The position numbers and the translations under genes are program-made. Source: Isoptericola sp044389085 (lineage in GTDB: Bacteria > Actinomycetota > Actinomycetes > Actinomycetales > Cellulomonadaceae). From it: a stretch of DNA of 64,000 bases. The DNA lies in contig NZ_JBIRXP010000002.1 in NCBI RefSeq assembly GCF_044389085.1, positions 682,001 through 746,000 on the forward strand, in the 5' to 3' direction. Shown piece after piece: positions 51,194 to 59,715 of the stretch (the first letter of the stretch is position 1; every line of letters starts with the position of its first letter). The notes under the pieces are model-generated. The model did no database searches, was not told the DNA's origin, and was given only the letters and a program-made list of their open reading frames with translations.

Positions 51194-52210
51194 TCAGGAG
51201 ACGGCGGCCTGCGCCTCGTGCAGGGGCGGACCGGCGACGGGGGAGGCCGTGACGCGGGTCGCGAGCTCGTGCGCCGCGGTGAGGCGGTGGCGCAGCTCCG
51301 GCGTCGCGCGGTCGGTCCACCAGGAGCCGGGCACGGCGTGCGGGACGACGGCCACGCCTCGCGGCAGGAGCACCCGGGGGAGCGTGAGGGCGGCGGCGGA
51401 GGGCAGCGTCACCACGCGCTGGCCGGGACGCAGCCCGCGCAGCCGCATCTCCACCGGCGCGCCGGGCGTGTCCACCTCGACCCCCGGCACCTGCTCGAGG
51501 AGCGCCGAGACCCGCGGGTCGTGGCGGCGGTGCGGCACGTACCGCAGGGGTCCGTCGGCGGCGACGCCCCGCACCCAGGCCACGTACCGGTCCGGTTGCA
51601 CCAGGCCGTCCGCCGCGAGCGGCGACCCGACCACCACCGTCGGCTCCGCCGGCGCGGAGGCCGGGGCCCTGCCCCGCAGCCACTCGAAGCCGTGCTCGAG
51701 CACGCCGATGCCCAGCAGGCGCAGCCAGGAGCGCAGGTCGGGGTCGAGCGGGAGCGCGGTGCACAGGCTCAGCCCGCCGGCCTCGGCCACGCGCCGCATC
51801 CGGAGCGCCGCCAGCGCGCCGAGCCCGTAGCGCAGGGAGCCGGGCGGGGCACCGATCCGCACGAGCGAGCTGCCCGAGGTCAGGCGGTGGGCGAGGTCGA
51901 GGGTGGCGAGCCCGTCGTCCACCACGACGATCCGCGTCGGCGGCCGCAGCGACCGCACCAGGGCGGACTGGAAGGCGCCGGAGAACGGGTCGCCGACCAC
52001 CACGACGTCGTGCGGCAGACGGCGCGGCACGGGCGCCAGGTCCACGCTCAGGCCCCCGGGCAGGCCGAGGGCGCGCACGTCGTCGACGGCGGAGGCGAGG
52101 GCGGGGACGTCGGCGCGCGCCAGCACCCGGGAGCGGGCGCCGGCGTGCCCGGCGGCGTGCGCCTCGACGGCGGACAGCAGCTGGAGCGGGGACTCGACGA
52201 GCGCGGTCAC
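51194..52210 (-). CDS. Putative GT52-like glycosyltransferase
   Basis: 338 aa from GTG 52210. The N-terminus TALVESPLQLLSAVEAHAAG and the central VVVVGDPFSGAFQSAL and RIVVVDDGLATLDLA follow the pattern of GT52/alpha-2,8-polysialyltransferase-like proteins of capsule loci. The C-terminal half has a GT-B-like VVGSPLAADGL. No membrane segment. Family match is by pattern only, and the sugar is unknown. It sits between two acyltransferase genes in a glycan-modifying cluster. Confidence 0.5.
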   Translation of the reverse strand: MTALVESPLQLLSAVEAHAAGHAGARSRVLARADVPALASAVDDVRALGLPGGLSVDLAPVPRRLPHDVVVVGDPFSGAFQSALVRSLRPPTRIVVVDDGLATLDLAHRLTSGSSLVRIGAPPGSLRYGLGALAALRMRRVAEAGGLSLCTALPLDPDLRSWLRLLGIGVLEHGFEWLRGRAPASAPAEPTVVVGSPLAADGLVQPDRYVAWVRGVAADGPLRYVPHRRHDPRVSALLEQVPGVEVDTPGAPVEMRLRGLRPGQRVVTLPSAAALTLPRVLLPRGVAVVPHAVPGSWWTDRATPELRHRLTAAHELATRVTASPVAGPPLHEAQAAVS

Positions 52211-52315
52211 CCCTCCACTGTCACCGCGGCGGGCGACGGGGGAGGGACATCGGTGTGGCCAGCGGATGAACGTTGGGTGCCCGCGCCGTCGGCGGGCCCG
52301 CCCGGCCGGGTGGGA

Positions 52316-53434
52316 TCAGCGGCGGGTGTCGAGGGACTTCTCGAGCCCGTGCCGCACGCCGTCGCGCAGGCGGTCGTGCACGCGGTTCTCCACCAGGTGG
52401 TGCACCATCAGGGCGATGGCCACGGAGAGCCCCGTCGCGAGCGCCAGGACCAGCCAGCGGGAGACGTCGTCGTGCAGGACGTCGATCACCGCGAACCCGA
52501 ACTGCCCGTGCACGAGGTACAGCGGGTACGTGAGGGCGCCGAGCGTCGAGAGCACGCGCCAGTCGAGGTGCCGCAGCGGCCCCGCGCTGAGCGCCCACAC
52601 CAGGCCGACCATCGCCGCGACGGCGAGCCCGCAGACGAGGGGGGAGACGGGGGCGCCGACGTGCTCGGCCGCGGTGCCGGCGTAGTGGTACGCCTGCCGG
52701 ACCGCGAGGATCGTGGTGAGGCCGATGCCGAGCCACACCGCCGCGTCGCCGCCGTCCTTGTAGACGAGGAACAGGAGCATCCCGACCGCGAAGTACGGCG
52801 CGTACGACGGGATGAGCAGCGACGACAGGAGGCCGCCGTCCGTGGCGCGGGCCAGCTCGGCGACCAGCGGCCACAGCACGGCGAACGCGATCACCCGCCG
52901 CCGGGTGATCCCCACGAGGATGAAGACGCCGATCAGCAGGTAGAACTTCATCTCGAACCAGAGCGTCCAGAACGCGCCCTGGACGTTCGGCACGTCCCAC
53001 GCCTCCTGGAGCATGGTGAGGTTGACCGCCGAGTCCAGCAGCGACGGGTCGCGGCCGCCGTCCCACCCGAGCTGGAGCACCACCGTGAGGGCCACGGCCG
53101 CCCAGTAGGCGGGGTAGAGGCGAGCCACGCGGGACGCCGCGAAGCCGGTGATCGGCCGCCCGTAGGCCGTCATGAGGATGACGAAGCCGCTGATCACGAA
53201 GAAGAGCTGGACGCCGAGGAACCCGTACCGGGTCACGTGGTTGAGGACCGGGAACACGTCGTGCGGCGGTGCGCCCCACTGCGGGATGCCGATGCCCGTG
53301 TAGTGGTAGCCGAGCACCACCGCCGCCGCGACGAACCGGAGACCGTCGAGCCCGCGCAGCCGGGACCGGGGCGCGAGGCGGTCGCGGCTGACGCTCGCGG
53401 CGGGCGGTGCGACGGCGCTCGGCTGGGAGGTCAT
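52316..53434 (-). CDS. Acyltransferase 3 family protein
   Basis: 372 aa from ATG 53434, which is 8 nt after TATCGT. About ten TM helices carry AT3 motifs: RGLDGLRFVAAAVVLGYHY (catalytic His in GYHY), LGVQLFFVISGFVILM, RVARLYPAYWAAV, FWTLWFEMKFYLL, and LYLVHGQFG near the C-terminus. It lacks a fused SGNH domain, unlike the OatA-like protein. It should transfer an acyl group onto a glycan at the membrane. The acceptor cannot be identified from the sequence. Confidence 0.9.
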   Translation of the reverse strand: MTSQPSAVAPPAASVSRDRLAPRSRLRGLDGLRFVAAAVVLGYHYTGIGIPQWGAPPHDVFPVLNHVTRYGFLGVQLFFVISGFVILMTAYGRPITGFAASRVARLYPAYWAAVALTVVLQLGWDGGRDPSLLDSAVNLTMLQEAWDVPNVQGAFWTLWFEMKFYLLIGVFILVGITRRRVIAFAVLWPLVAELARATDGGLLSSLLIPSYAPYFAVGMLLFLVYKDGGDAAVWLGIGLTTILAVRQAYHYAGTAAEHVGAPVSPLVCGLAVAAMVGLVWALSAGPLRHLDWRVLSTLGALTYPLYLVHGQFGFAVIDVLHDDVSRWLVLALATGLSVAIALMVHHLVENRVHDRLRDGVRHGLEKSLDTRR

Positions 53435-53442
53435 GGGCGGCG

Positions 53443-53448
53443 ACGATA
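53443..53448 (-). promoter_or_regulatory. -10 box of acyltransferase gene
   Basis: TATCGT on the minus strand, 8 nt before ATG 53434. Confidence 0.35.
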
Positions 53449-53477
53449 CCCAACGCGGTGGTCGGGTCCGGGTCGGC

Positions 53478-55952
53478 TCAGCCGACGGGCTGGACCTCGG
53501 CGGGCTCGGCCGCGCGCGCGTCCCACAGGTCCTGCCGGGCGACGTAGGCGTCGTCCCACGGCTTGACGGCGTCCGCCCAGTGCACGAGCCGGGCCGGGGC
53601 GTCCGGGACGTCGCGGGTCGGCACGTGGTCCCAGGCGGCGTCGAGCTCGGTGCGGTGCGGGCCGACGTGCAGGTGCAGGGCCTCGCGGGCGTCGATGCGG
53701 AACTCCCGCATGGCGACCAGCGACTCGGCCGCGTACCCGTCGGCCCGCAGGCGCGCCAGGTCGAGCACCATGACGTCCGTGTCGAACGCGTTGAAGTCGA
53801 ACACGTGGCGGGCGTGGATGCGGCGGTAGAAGTCGTAGGCCGTCGCGGAAGCGTCGTCCAGCCGGCGGGCCGCGCGGTACAGGAGGCCGAAGCCGCTCGG
53901 GTCGGCGTGCGACGTGTGCCGCGCCGCCACCGCCGTGGAGCCCAGGTCGACGGCGGCGAGCTCCGCGACGTCGCCCAGGACGACGGCGTCCACGGGCAGC
54001 ACCACCGCGCGGTCGACGCCCGGCAGCAGGTGCGGCAGCAGCACGAGGTGCGCGCGCTGGCCGGCGGTCAGCCCGAGGGACCCGAGCTTGAGGGCCGTGG
54101 TCGGGACGCGGTGCACGGTCGTGCGCGCCGAGAGCTCGGGCAGGCTCACCCGGGCCACGCCGGGACCGACGAGCCACACGCGCAGCGGGGTGGTGCTGGA
54201 CGCGTCGAGCGCGCGCACCGCCTCGCCCAGGTACGGCAGCTCGGTCCGCCTCGGGAGGAGGACGACGTCGACGGCGTCCGCGGCGCCGCGCGCGGGCGCC
54301 GTGACGGCCGCGGGGGCGGCGAGCGTCGCCGGGTCGGCGGGCAGGCTCGGCAGCGGCGTCGCGGCCACGTGCCGCTCGCGGGCGGCCTCGACCTCGGGGG
54401 CGACGGTCTCGCGCCACAGGGCGTACACCTCGTCGGCGGAGCGGCCCTCGAAGACGGCGGTGAGGACGGGCTCGAGCCGCGCGATCATGCCGGTGCGGAT
54501 GGCCTCGAAGCCGTCGTGGTCCAGCGGGTGCAGCCCGGCGAACCGCACGTCGGCGAAGCTCGCCGGCTGGAAGTCGACGTCCAGGCCCAGCGACGTCGTC
54601 GGGAGGTAGCAGTGCAGCCGCTTCGTCACGACGTGCGTGAAGGAGGTGCGGTACCACTCGAGCAGGCGGACCGCCTCGCGCAGGTTCTCGACGAACGTGC
54701 GGTCCTTGACCTCGCGGTAGCTCTGCTTGACGTTCTCGTGCCCGTCCGGGACGGGCTCGCGCACGGCGTCGACGTACACCGTGGCCGGCGCGGGGCGCTC
54801 CTCGAGCTCGGGGAAGACGGTGCTGACGGTGGTCGTGAGGCAGCCGGAGAAGAACGCCGGCACGTCGAGCGAGAGCAGCAGGTCCACCGTGGTCCAGTCG
54901 CGGCAGCCGACCGGGCCGTGGGCGCGCAGGTAGTCCAGCACCTCGGGCGTGAGCAGGCCGCGCTTGTTGCAGTGGAACGACACGAAGATCGGCCGCAGGT
55001 TCTCGTGCATCGGGAAGTCCCACACGCCGGTCCCGGCGAGGTCGTGGGAGTGCCAGCCGAACTCCAGCAGCCAGGTGCCCTCCGGGAAGGCCTGGAACGA
55101 CGACCCGTCACGGTCCACGCGGTAGAGCTCGACGTCGGTCGGCTCGCCGTCGAGCCGCAGCTCGGGGCGCACCCGCTCCTGCATGTCCTGGGCGAACCCG
55201 ACGAGGTCGGGGCTCCCGTGGAAGCGCAGGTTCCGGCGCCGCACGAGGTGCCCGAGCGACGACAGCGTCTGCACGTGGTCACCGATGTTCTGCGACGACT
55301 TGCCCCTGCCCGGCTGGACGTAGTCCATGACGGCGAACGGCACGCGGCCGCCGGGAGCGGGGGCGGTGGTGTGCCGCGCGGCACCGCGCCACCGCTCGAG
55401 CCACGCGACCTCGGCGGCGCCGCCGGGCCACCGCGCCGGATCCTTCTCGTGCGCCGCGACGAACCGGTCGTGGACGGCGTGGCGCAGCGCGTCGTCCCCG
55501 TGCGCGAACACGTAGCGCAGCGCGGTGTGCCAGGTGCGCGGCGCGGGTGCGGACGCGTCGTCGTCCAGCCAGGAGCGGACGAGGGCCAGCCCGCGCTGCG
55601 GGTCGACACGGAAGAGCGACTCGACGAACGGCACGGGCGTGGTGGCGAGCGCCTCGCCGGCCCGGTCGAAGAGGTGCAGGGCCCGCTCGTGCAGGTGCCG
55701 GCGGTGCGCGACGACCCCGGCCGCCAGCAGCGCGTCGGCGGTGGGCGCGGGGGCGGCCAGCGCCTCGTCGACGAGCGACTGCGCGCCCTTGACGTCCCGG
55801 TCCGCGAGCAGCGCGAGCGCCGCGTGCGTGGTCGGGTGGCTCAGCGCGAGGGCGTCCTGCCGCGACGCGCCGGCGCGGGGGCCGAGCGCGGAGCGCACGA
55901 GGCGGCGGGCTCCGCGCAGCCAGGTGGCGGGGTGCAGGGGACGACGGGGCAT
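53478..55952 (-). CDS. Polysaccharide pyruvyltransferase-like protein fused to a GT8-like domain
   Basis: 824 aa; ATG 55952 with GGGAGA upstream. Residues 30-160 look like alpha-helical TPR-type repeats. A polysaccharide pyruvyl transferase-like domain spans about 200-500 with NIGDHVQTL (about 220), GCRDWTTVDLLLSL and SGCLTTTV (about 369). The C-terminal domain (about 600-810) is GT8-like: DRAVVLPVDAVVLGDV (about 654), FNAFDTDVMVLDLARL (about 722) and HWADAVKPW. The three-part architecture implies one protein that adds both a pyruvate ketal and a hexose. GT8's usual DxD is replaced by VDAV. Either half could be inactive; both assignments are by pattern. Confidence 0.75.
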   Translation of the reverse strand: MPRRPLHPATWLRGARRLVRSALGPRAGASRQDALALSHPTTHAALALLADRDVKGAQSLVDEALAAPAPTADALLAAGVVAHRRHLHERALHLFDRAGEALATTPVPFVESLFRVDPQRGLALVRSWLDDDASAPAPRTWHTALRYVFAHGDDALRHAVHDRFVAAHEKDPARWPGGAAEVAWLERWRGAARHTTAPAPGGRVPFAVMDYVQPGRGKSSQNIGDHVQTLSSLGHLVRRRNLRFHGSPDLVGFAQDMQERVRPELRLDGEPTDVELYRVDRDGSSFQAFPEGTWLLEFGWHSHDLAGTGVWDFPMHENLRPIFVSFHCNKRGLLTPEVLDYLRAHGPVGCRDWTTVDLLLSLDVPAFFSGCLTTTVSTVFPELEERPAPATVYVDAVREPVPDGHENVKQSYREVKDRTFVENLREAVRLLEWYRTSFTHVVTKRLHCYLPTTSLGLDVDFQPASFADVRFAGLHPLDHDGFEAIRTGMIARLEPVLTAVFEGRSADEVYALWRETVAPEVEAARERHVAATPLPSLPADPATLAAPAAVTAPARGAADAVDVVLLPRRTELPYLGEAVRALDASSTTPLRVWLVGPGVARVSLPELSARTTVHRVPTTALKLGSLGLTAGQRAHLVLLPHLLPGVDRAVVLPVDAVVLGDVAELAAVDLGSTAVAARHTSHADPSGFGLLYRAARRLDDASATAYDFYRRIHARHVFDFNAFDTDVMVLDLARLRADGYAAESLVAMREFRIDAREALHLHVGPHRTELDAAWDHVPTRDVPDAPARLVHWADAVKPWDDAYVARQDLWDARAAEPAEVQPVG

Positions 55953-56143
55953 CAGATCTCCCGATTCGGGGTCGACAGGCCGGCTGATACTACATCGAGG
56001 GAGTCGGATTACGGTCGTCCGGCTCGCCCCTCCCACGGGGTCGGGCAGGACCGGGAACGGCGACGCCGAGCGGCCCGGCGCGCGCGGGCGCGACACGTCC
56101 TCGGCGGACCTGGGGAAGCGGGCCGGGGACGCGCCCCAGACCC

Positions 56144-56149
56144 TACGAT
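56144..56149 (+). promoter_or_regulatory. -10 box of GT4 gene
   Basis: TACGAT, 6 nt before GTG 56156. Confidence 0.45.
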
Positions 56150-56155
56150 GGGCCG

Positions 56156-57637
56156 GTGCCTCACAGCCTCGGGACGACCCGGTTTCCTGCCGGGAGCCAC
56201 GCCGCCGCGACCTGGACCATCCCCGCGGACTACGGGGGCATGACCTCGGCGCTGCTGCGGCGCTCGCGAGCCTTCGCGCGCGAGGCGGGCGTCCCCGTGC
56301 GGGTGCTCACGTTCTCCCCGGACCTGGACGCCGCGGCGACCCGCCGCATGCTCGAGGAGCGCGGCGAGCTCACGGGCGGCGTCACCCTGCACAACGTGTG
56401 GGAGGACCTGCGGCTGCTGCCCGACGCGGCCGTCGCGCCGTCGGCGAAGGGTCGGCCCGAGGACGTCCCGCGCGGGGCGGAGGGCGAGCTGGTCCGGACC
56501 GAGACGGGCCCTGACGGCGAGGTGCGGCGGCAGCTGCACTTCCGGGACGACGGCACCCTCGCGGCCGTGGACGACCGGGCGGGCGAGCGCCGCGTCACGC
56601 TGTACTCCCGCGACGGCCGGCGGGGGCTGCGGTGGGGCTCCGTCTGGTCGCTGTACCGGTACTGGCTGGACCACGTGCTGCCCGAACGGCCGGCGTACGT
56701 CGTGGTCGACAGCAAGACCATGGTCAAGTTCTTCGCGTCGCTCCGGCGCGCGGACGTCTACACCGCGCACCTCGTGCACGGCGCGCACCTGTCCGCGAAG
56801 GCGACCGACGCGCACGGTCCCCTCACGGCGGCGCGCACCCCGCTGGTCGAGCACCTCGACGACTTCGACGCGGTGGTCTTCCTCACCGAGGGCCAGCGGC
56901 GCGACATCGTCGAGCGGATGGGTGAGCGCGCCCACACGTACGTGGTGCCCAACAGCACGGACCTGCCCGACGGGGCGGTGCCCCCGCGCGAGGACCGCTG
57001 CCGCGGCGCCGTCCTGGCGTCGCTGCACGGGCGCAAGCGGGTCGGTCAGGCCGTCGCGGGGATCGAGCGGGCCCGCGCGCGCACGGGGCTCGACGTCACC
57101 CTGGACGTCTACGGCGATGGCCCGGAGCGGGCCCGCGTCGAGGCGCGGGCGGCGACGGTCCCGGGCGTGACGCTGCACGGCTACGTCCGCGGGGCCGCGG
57201 ACCGGCTCGCCGACGCCTCGTTCCTGCTGCTCACGAGCCGCGCCGAGGGGCTGCCGCTCGTGTTCGCGGAGGCGATGTCGCGCGGCTGCGTGCCCATCGC
57301 CTACGACATCAGGTACGGGCCGGCCGACATCATCACGGACGGGGTGGACGGGTTCCTCGTGCCCGACGGCGACGTCGACGCCCTGGCAGCGGCGATCGAG
57401 CGGTTCGTCACCCTGGACGACGACGCCGCGGGACGCATGCGCGAGGCCGCCCGCGCGACCGCCCGGGGCTACTCGGACGCCGCGGTCGTCGCGCGCTGGG
57501 CCGACGTGCTCGACGACGTGACGCGCCGCCGGCGGTCGGCGCGCGGGGGAGGCCCGGGCGGGTCGTCCGCGTGGCGACGTTTCCGGCCGACGTGGTGGGC
57601 ACGCGTGGCCGGTATGCTGCGACGCGCCCCCCGCTGA
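56156..57637 (+). CDS. GT4 glycosyltransferase, TarE/TagE-like
   Basis: 493 aa from GTG 56156. The layout is like that of wall-teichoic-acid alpha-glucosyltransferases (TagE): an N-terminal FPAGSHAAATWTIPADYGGM segment, a long insert with LHFRDDGTLAAV and TLYSRDGRRGLRW, then the GT-B C-terminal domain with VLASLHGRKRVGQAV, SRAEGLPLVFAEAMSRGC (about 360) and the EX7E-type region. A TagE-like role on a poly-polyol-phosphate chain is suggested and fits the TagF-like gene 24 nt downstream. The actual acceptor is inferred. Confidence 0.82.
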   Translation: MPHSLGTTRFPAGSHAAATWTIPADYGGMTSALLRRSRAFAREAGVPVRVLTFSPDLDAAATRRMLEERGELTGGVTLHNVWEDLRLLPDAAVAPSAKGRPEDVPRGAEGELVRTETGPDGEVRRQLHFRDDGTLAAVDDRAGERRVTLYSRDGRRGLRWGSVWSLYRYWLDHVLPERPAYVVVDSKTMVKFFASLRRADVYTAHLVHGAHLSAKATDAHGPLTAARTPLVEHLDDFDAVVFLTEGQRRDIVERMGERAHTYVVPNSTDLPDGAVPPREDRCRGAVLASLHGRKRVGQAVAGIERARARTGLDVTLDVYGDGPERARVEARAATVPGVTLHGYVRGAADRLADASFLLLTSRAEGLPLVFAEAMSRGCVPIAYDIRYGPADIITDGVDGFLVPDGDVDALAAAIERFVTLDDDAAGRMREAARATARGYSDAAVVARWADVLDDVTRRRRSARGGGPGGSSAWRRFRPTWWARVAGMLRRAPR

Positions 57638-57660
57638 CCGACGACGCCTCAGGAGTACTC

Positions 57661-58959
57661 ATGCCTGCCACACCCCGGGCCGCCACGCTGCGGCGCCGGA
57701 TCCGGTCCCTGGGGGGCAAGGCGATCCGTCGGCTGGGCCTGCTCCCCGGCGGGATGCCGGACGGGCTGGGCGAGGACGAGGCGCTGCTCGGGACGTCGTG
57801 GCCGTACGAGGTGATCGTCTACTTCGCCGACACCCCCGACGCGCTCTACCAGATCGAGCAGTGGTACGACACGTTCCGGGCGCTGCACGCCGAGCACCCC
57901 GTGGTCGTCGTGACCCAGGACTCCCGCACGGCCCGCGCCGTCCGCCGCGACAGCGGGCTGGACGTGCGCACCGTGGCGCACTACACGACGCTCGACGACG
58001 TCCTCGGCCGGTCGTCGACGAAGCTCGCGCTGTACGTCAACCACAACCCGCAGAACTTCACGTGCCTGCGCTTCGGACAGCTGGTGCACGCGTCGCTGAT
58101 GCACGGCGACAGCGACAAGCTCGTCACGGTGTCGAACCAGACGAAGGCCTACGACTTCTCGTTCGTCGCCGGGCAGGCGGCCGTCGAGCGCATGGCGCGG
58201 TTCAGCACCCTGTTCGACGCGCACGAGCGGTGCGTGCCGGTCGGCCGGCCCCAGCTCGACGACCAGCTGCGCCTGCGCGCGCGGACGCCGCGCGGCCCGC
58301 TGCCGACCGTCCTGTACGCCCCCACCTGGGAGGGCGGCCAGCCGTCGGCGGAGTACGGCACCGTCGCCACGCACGGGCTCGCGATCGTGCGCGCCCTCGT
58401 GGAGTCCGGCCGCTACCGGGTGCTCTACCGCCCGCACCCGCTGACCGGCGTCCGCGTCGCGGCGTACGGGGAGGCGGACAAGACGATCCGCGAGTACCTC
58501 GCGGCGGCGCCCGCGCCCGCCGAGGGCCCCGCCCACGGCACCGACGTCCACGGCGACGTCGCCCCGGCGTTCGCGGCGGCGGACCTCCTGGTCTGCGACG
58601 TCTCCGGCGTGGCGATGGACTGGCTCGCGACCGGCGAGCCGATCGTCGTGACCAGGCCGGTGGGCGACGTGATCATCGCGTCGAGCCCGCTGCTGGACCT
58701 TGCGCCGTCGCTGCCCGTCTCCGCCCTGGGCGACGTGCTGGCCACGGTGGACCGCGAGCTCACCGAGGACCCGACGCGCGACCGGCGCCACGCGCTCCGG
58801 GAGCACTACCTCGGCGACACCGCCCCCGGCGCGTCCACACGGCGGTTCGTCGCCGCGTGCGAGCGCCTCATGGAGATCCGTGACCGCGAGGTCGCCCGGG
58901 TCGACGCCTACGGCGCGCCGAGCGCCGCACCGACAGGTAACGAGAGAGGAACGCGATGA
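57661..58959 (+). CDS. TagF-like CDP-polyol phosphotransferase 1
   Basis: 432 aa; ATG 57661 with AGGAG 6 nt upstream. Motifs of the TagB/TagF (Glyphos_transf) family: YFADTPDALYQIEQW, VLYAPTWEG (about 218), YRPHPLTG (about 257) and VCDVSGVAMDWL (about 311). TagF polymerises glycerol phosphate from CDP-glycerol onto a lipid-linked primer. A paralog (59716-60990) lies nearby on the other strand. The polyol (glycerol, ribitol or another alcohol phosphate) cannot be told. It overlaps the next gene, a nucleotidyltransferase likely to make its CDP-substrate. Confidence 0.85.
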   Translation: MPATPRAATLRRRIRSLGGKAIRRLGLLPGGMPDGLGEDEALLGTSWPYEVIVYFADTPDALYQIEQWYDTFRALHAEHPVVVVTQDSRTARAVRRDSGLDVRTVAHYTTLDDVLGRSSTKLALYVNHNPQNFTCLRFGQLVHASLMHGDSDKLVTVSNQTKAYDFSFVAGQAAVERMARFSTLFDAHERCVPVGRPQLDDQLRLRARTPRGPLPTVLYAPTWEGGQPSAEYGTVATHGLAIVRALVESGRYRVLYRPHPLTGVRVAAYGEADKTIREYLAAAPAPAEGPAHGTDVHGDVAPAFAAADLLVCDVSGVAMDWLATGEPIVVTRPVGDVIIASSPLLDLAPSLPVSALGDVLATVDRELTEDPTRDRRHALREHYLGDTAPGASTRRFVAACERLMEIRDREVARVDAYGAPSAAPTGNERGTR

Positions 58960-59651
58960 GCATCCAGACAGTGATCCTGGCGGCGGGCATGGGGACCCGC
59001 CTGGGCAGGCCGCACCCCAAGCCGCTGACGGAGCTGCGGGACGGTCGCACGATCCTCGCCCAGCAGCTCGGCAACCTCCGCTCGGTCTACGGCCGCGAGG
59101 CCGAGGTGCTGATCGTCGTCGGCTTCAAGCTCGAGATGATCCTCGAGGCCGCGCCGAACGTCGCCTTCACGTACAACGAGGTGTACGACCAGACGAACAC
59201 GTCGAAGAGCCTCCTGCGCGCCCTGCGCGTCACGGGGGACCGCGGCGTGCTCTGGCTGAACGGCGACGTCGTCTTCCACCCGGACGTGCTGCGCCGCGTG
59301 CAGCCCCTCATCGACGAGGGCCGGTCGTTCGTGTGCGTCAACACGTCCTCCGTGGGTGACGAGGAGGTCAAGTACACGGTCGACGACGAGGGCCACATCA
59401 AGGAGCTCTCGAAGAAGGTCGGCGCCGGGGCGCTCGGCGAGGCCGTGGGGATCAACTACATCGCCGCGCAGGACAAGGCGAAGCTGCTCCAGCGCCTCGA
59501 CGAGGTCGACGACCAGGAGTACTTCGAGGGTGGTCTCGAGCTCGCCATCGCGCACGACGGCGTGAAGGTGCTGCCGGTGGACATCTCCGACCTGTACGCG
59601 GTCGAGGTGGACTTCGCGGAGGACCTGGAGCGGGCGAACCAGGAGCTCTGA
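58956..59651 (+). CDS. Nucleotidyltransferase (phosphocholine/polyol cytidylyltransferase-like)
   Basis: 231 aa in an ATGA overlap with the TagF-like gene. It has the sugar-nucleotidyltransferase loop ILAAGMGTRLGRPHPKP (6-23), the metal-binding LNGDVVF (about 107), and EYFEGGLELAIAH with a Lys/Asp-rich C-terminus. It most resembles LicC-type CTP:phosphocholine and related cytidylyltransferases. In context it probably produces the CDP-alcohol used by the TagF-like polymerases. The nucleotide and alcohol specificity are not visible. Confidence 0.82.
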   Translation: MSIQTVILAAGMGTRLGRPHPKPLTELRDGRTILAQQLGNLRSVYGREAEVLIVVGFKLEMILEAAPNVAFTYNEVYDQTNTSKSLLRALRVTGDRGVLWLNGDVVFHPDVLRRVQPLIDEGRSFVCVNTSSVGDEEVKYTVDDEGHIKELSKKVGAGALGEAVGINYIAAQDKAKLLQRLDEVDDQEYFEGGLELAIAHDGVKVLPVDISDLYAVEVDFAEDLERANQEL

Positions 59652-59662
59652 CCGCACGCGCG

Positions 59663-59710
59663 GCACGACGAAGGGGCGACGACCGGCCGGTCGTCGCCCC
59701 TTCGTCGTGC
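59663..59710. terminator. 48-nt perfect palindrome, bidirectional terminator
   Basis: Perfect 24-bp arms with no loop between convergent genes 58956-59651 and 59716-60990. It ends 5 bp before the stop of the minus-strand gene. Confidence 0.85.
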
Positions 59711-59715
59711 GGGTG

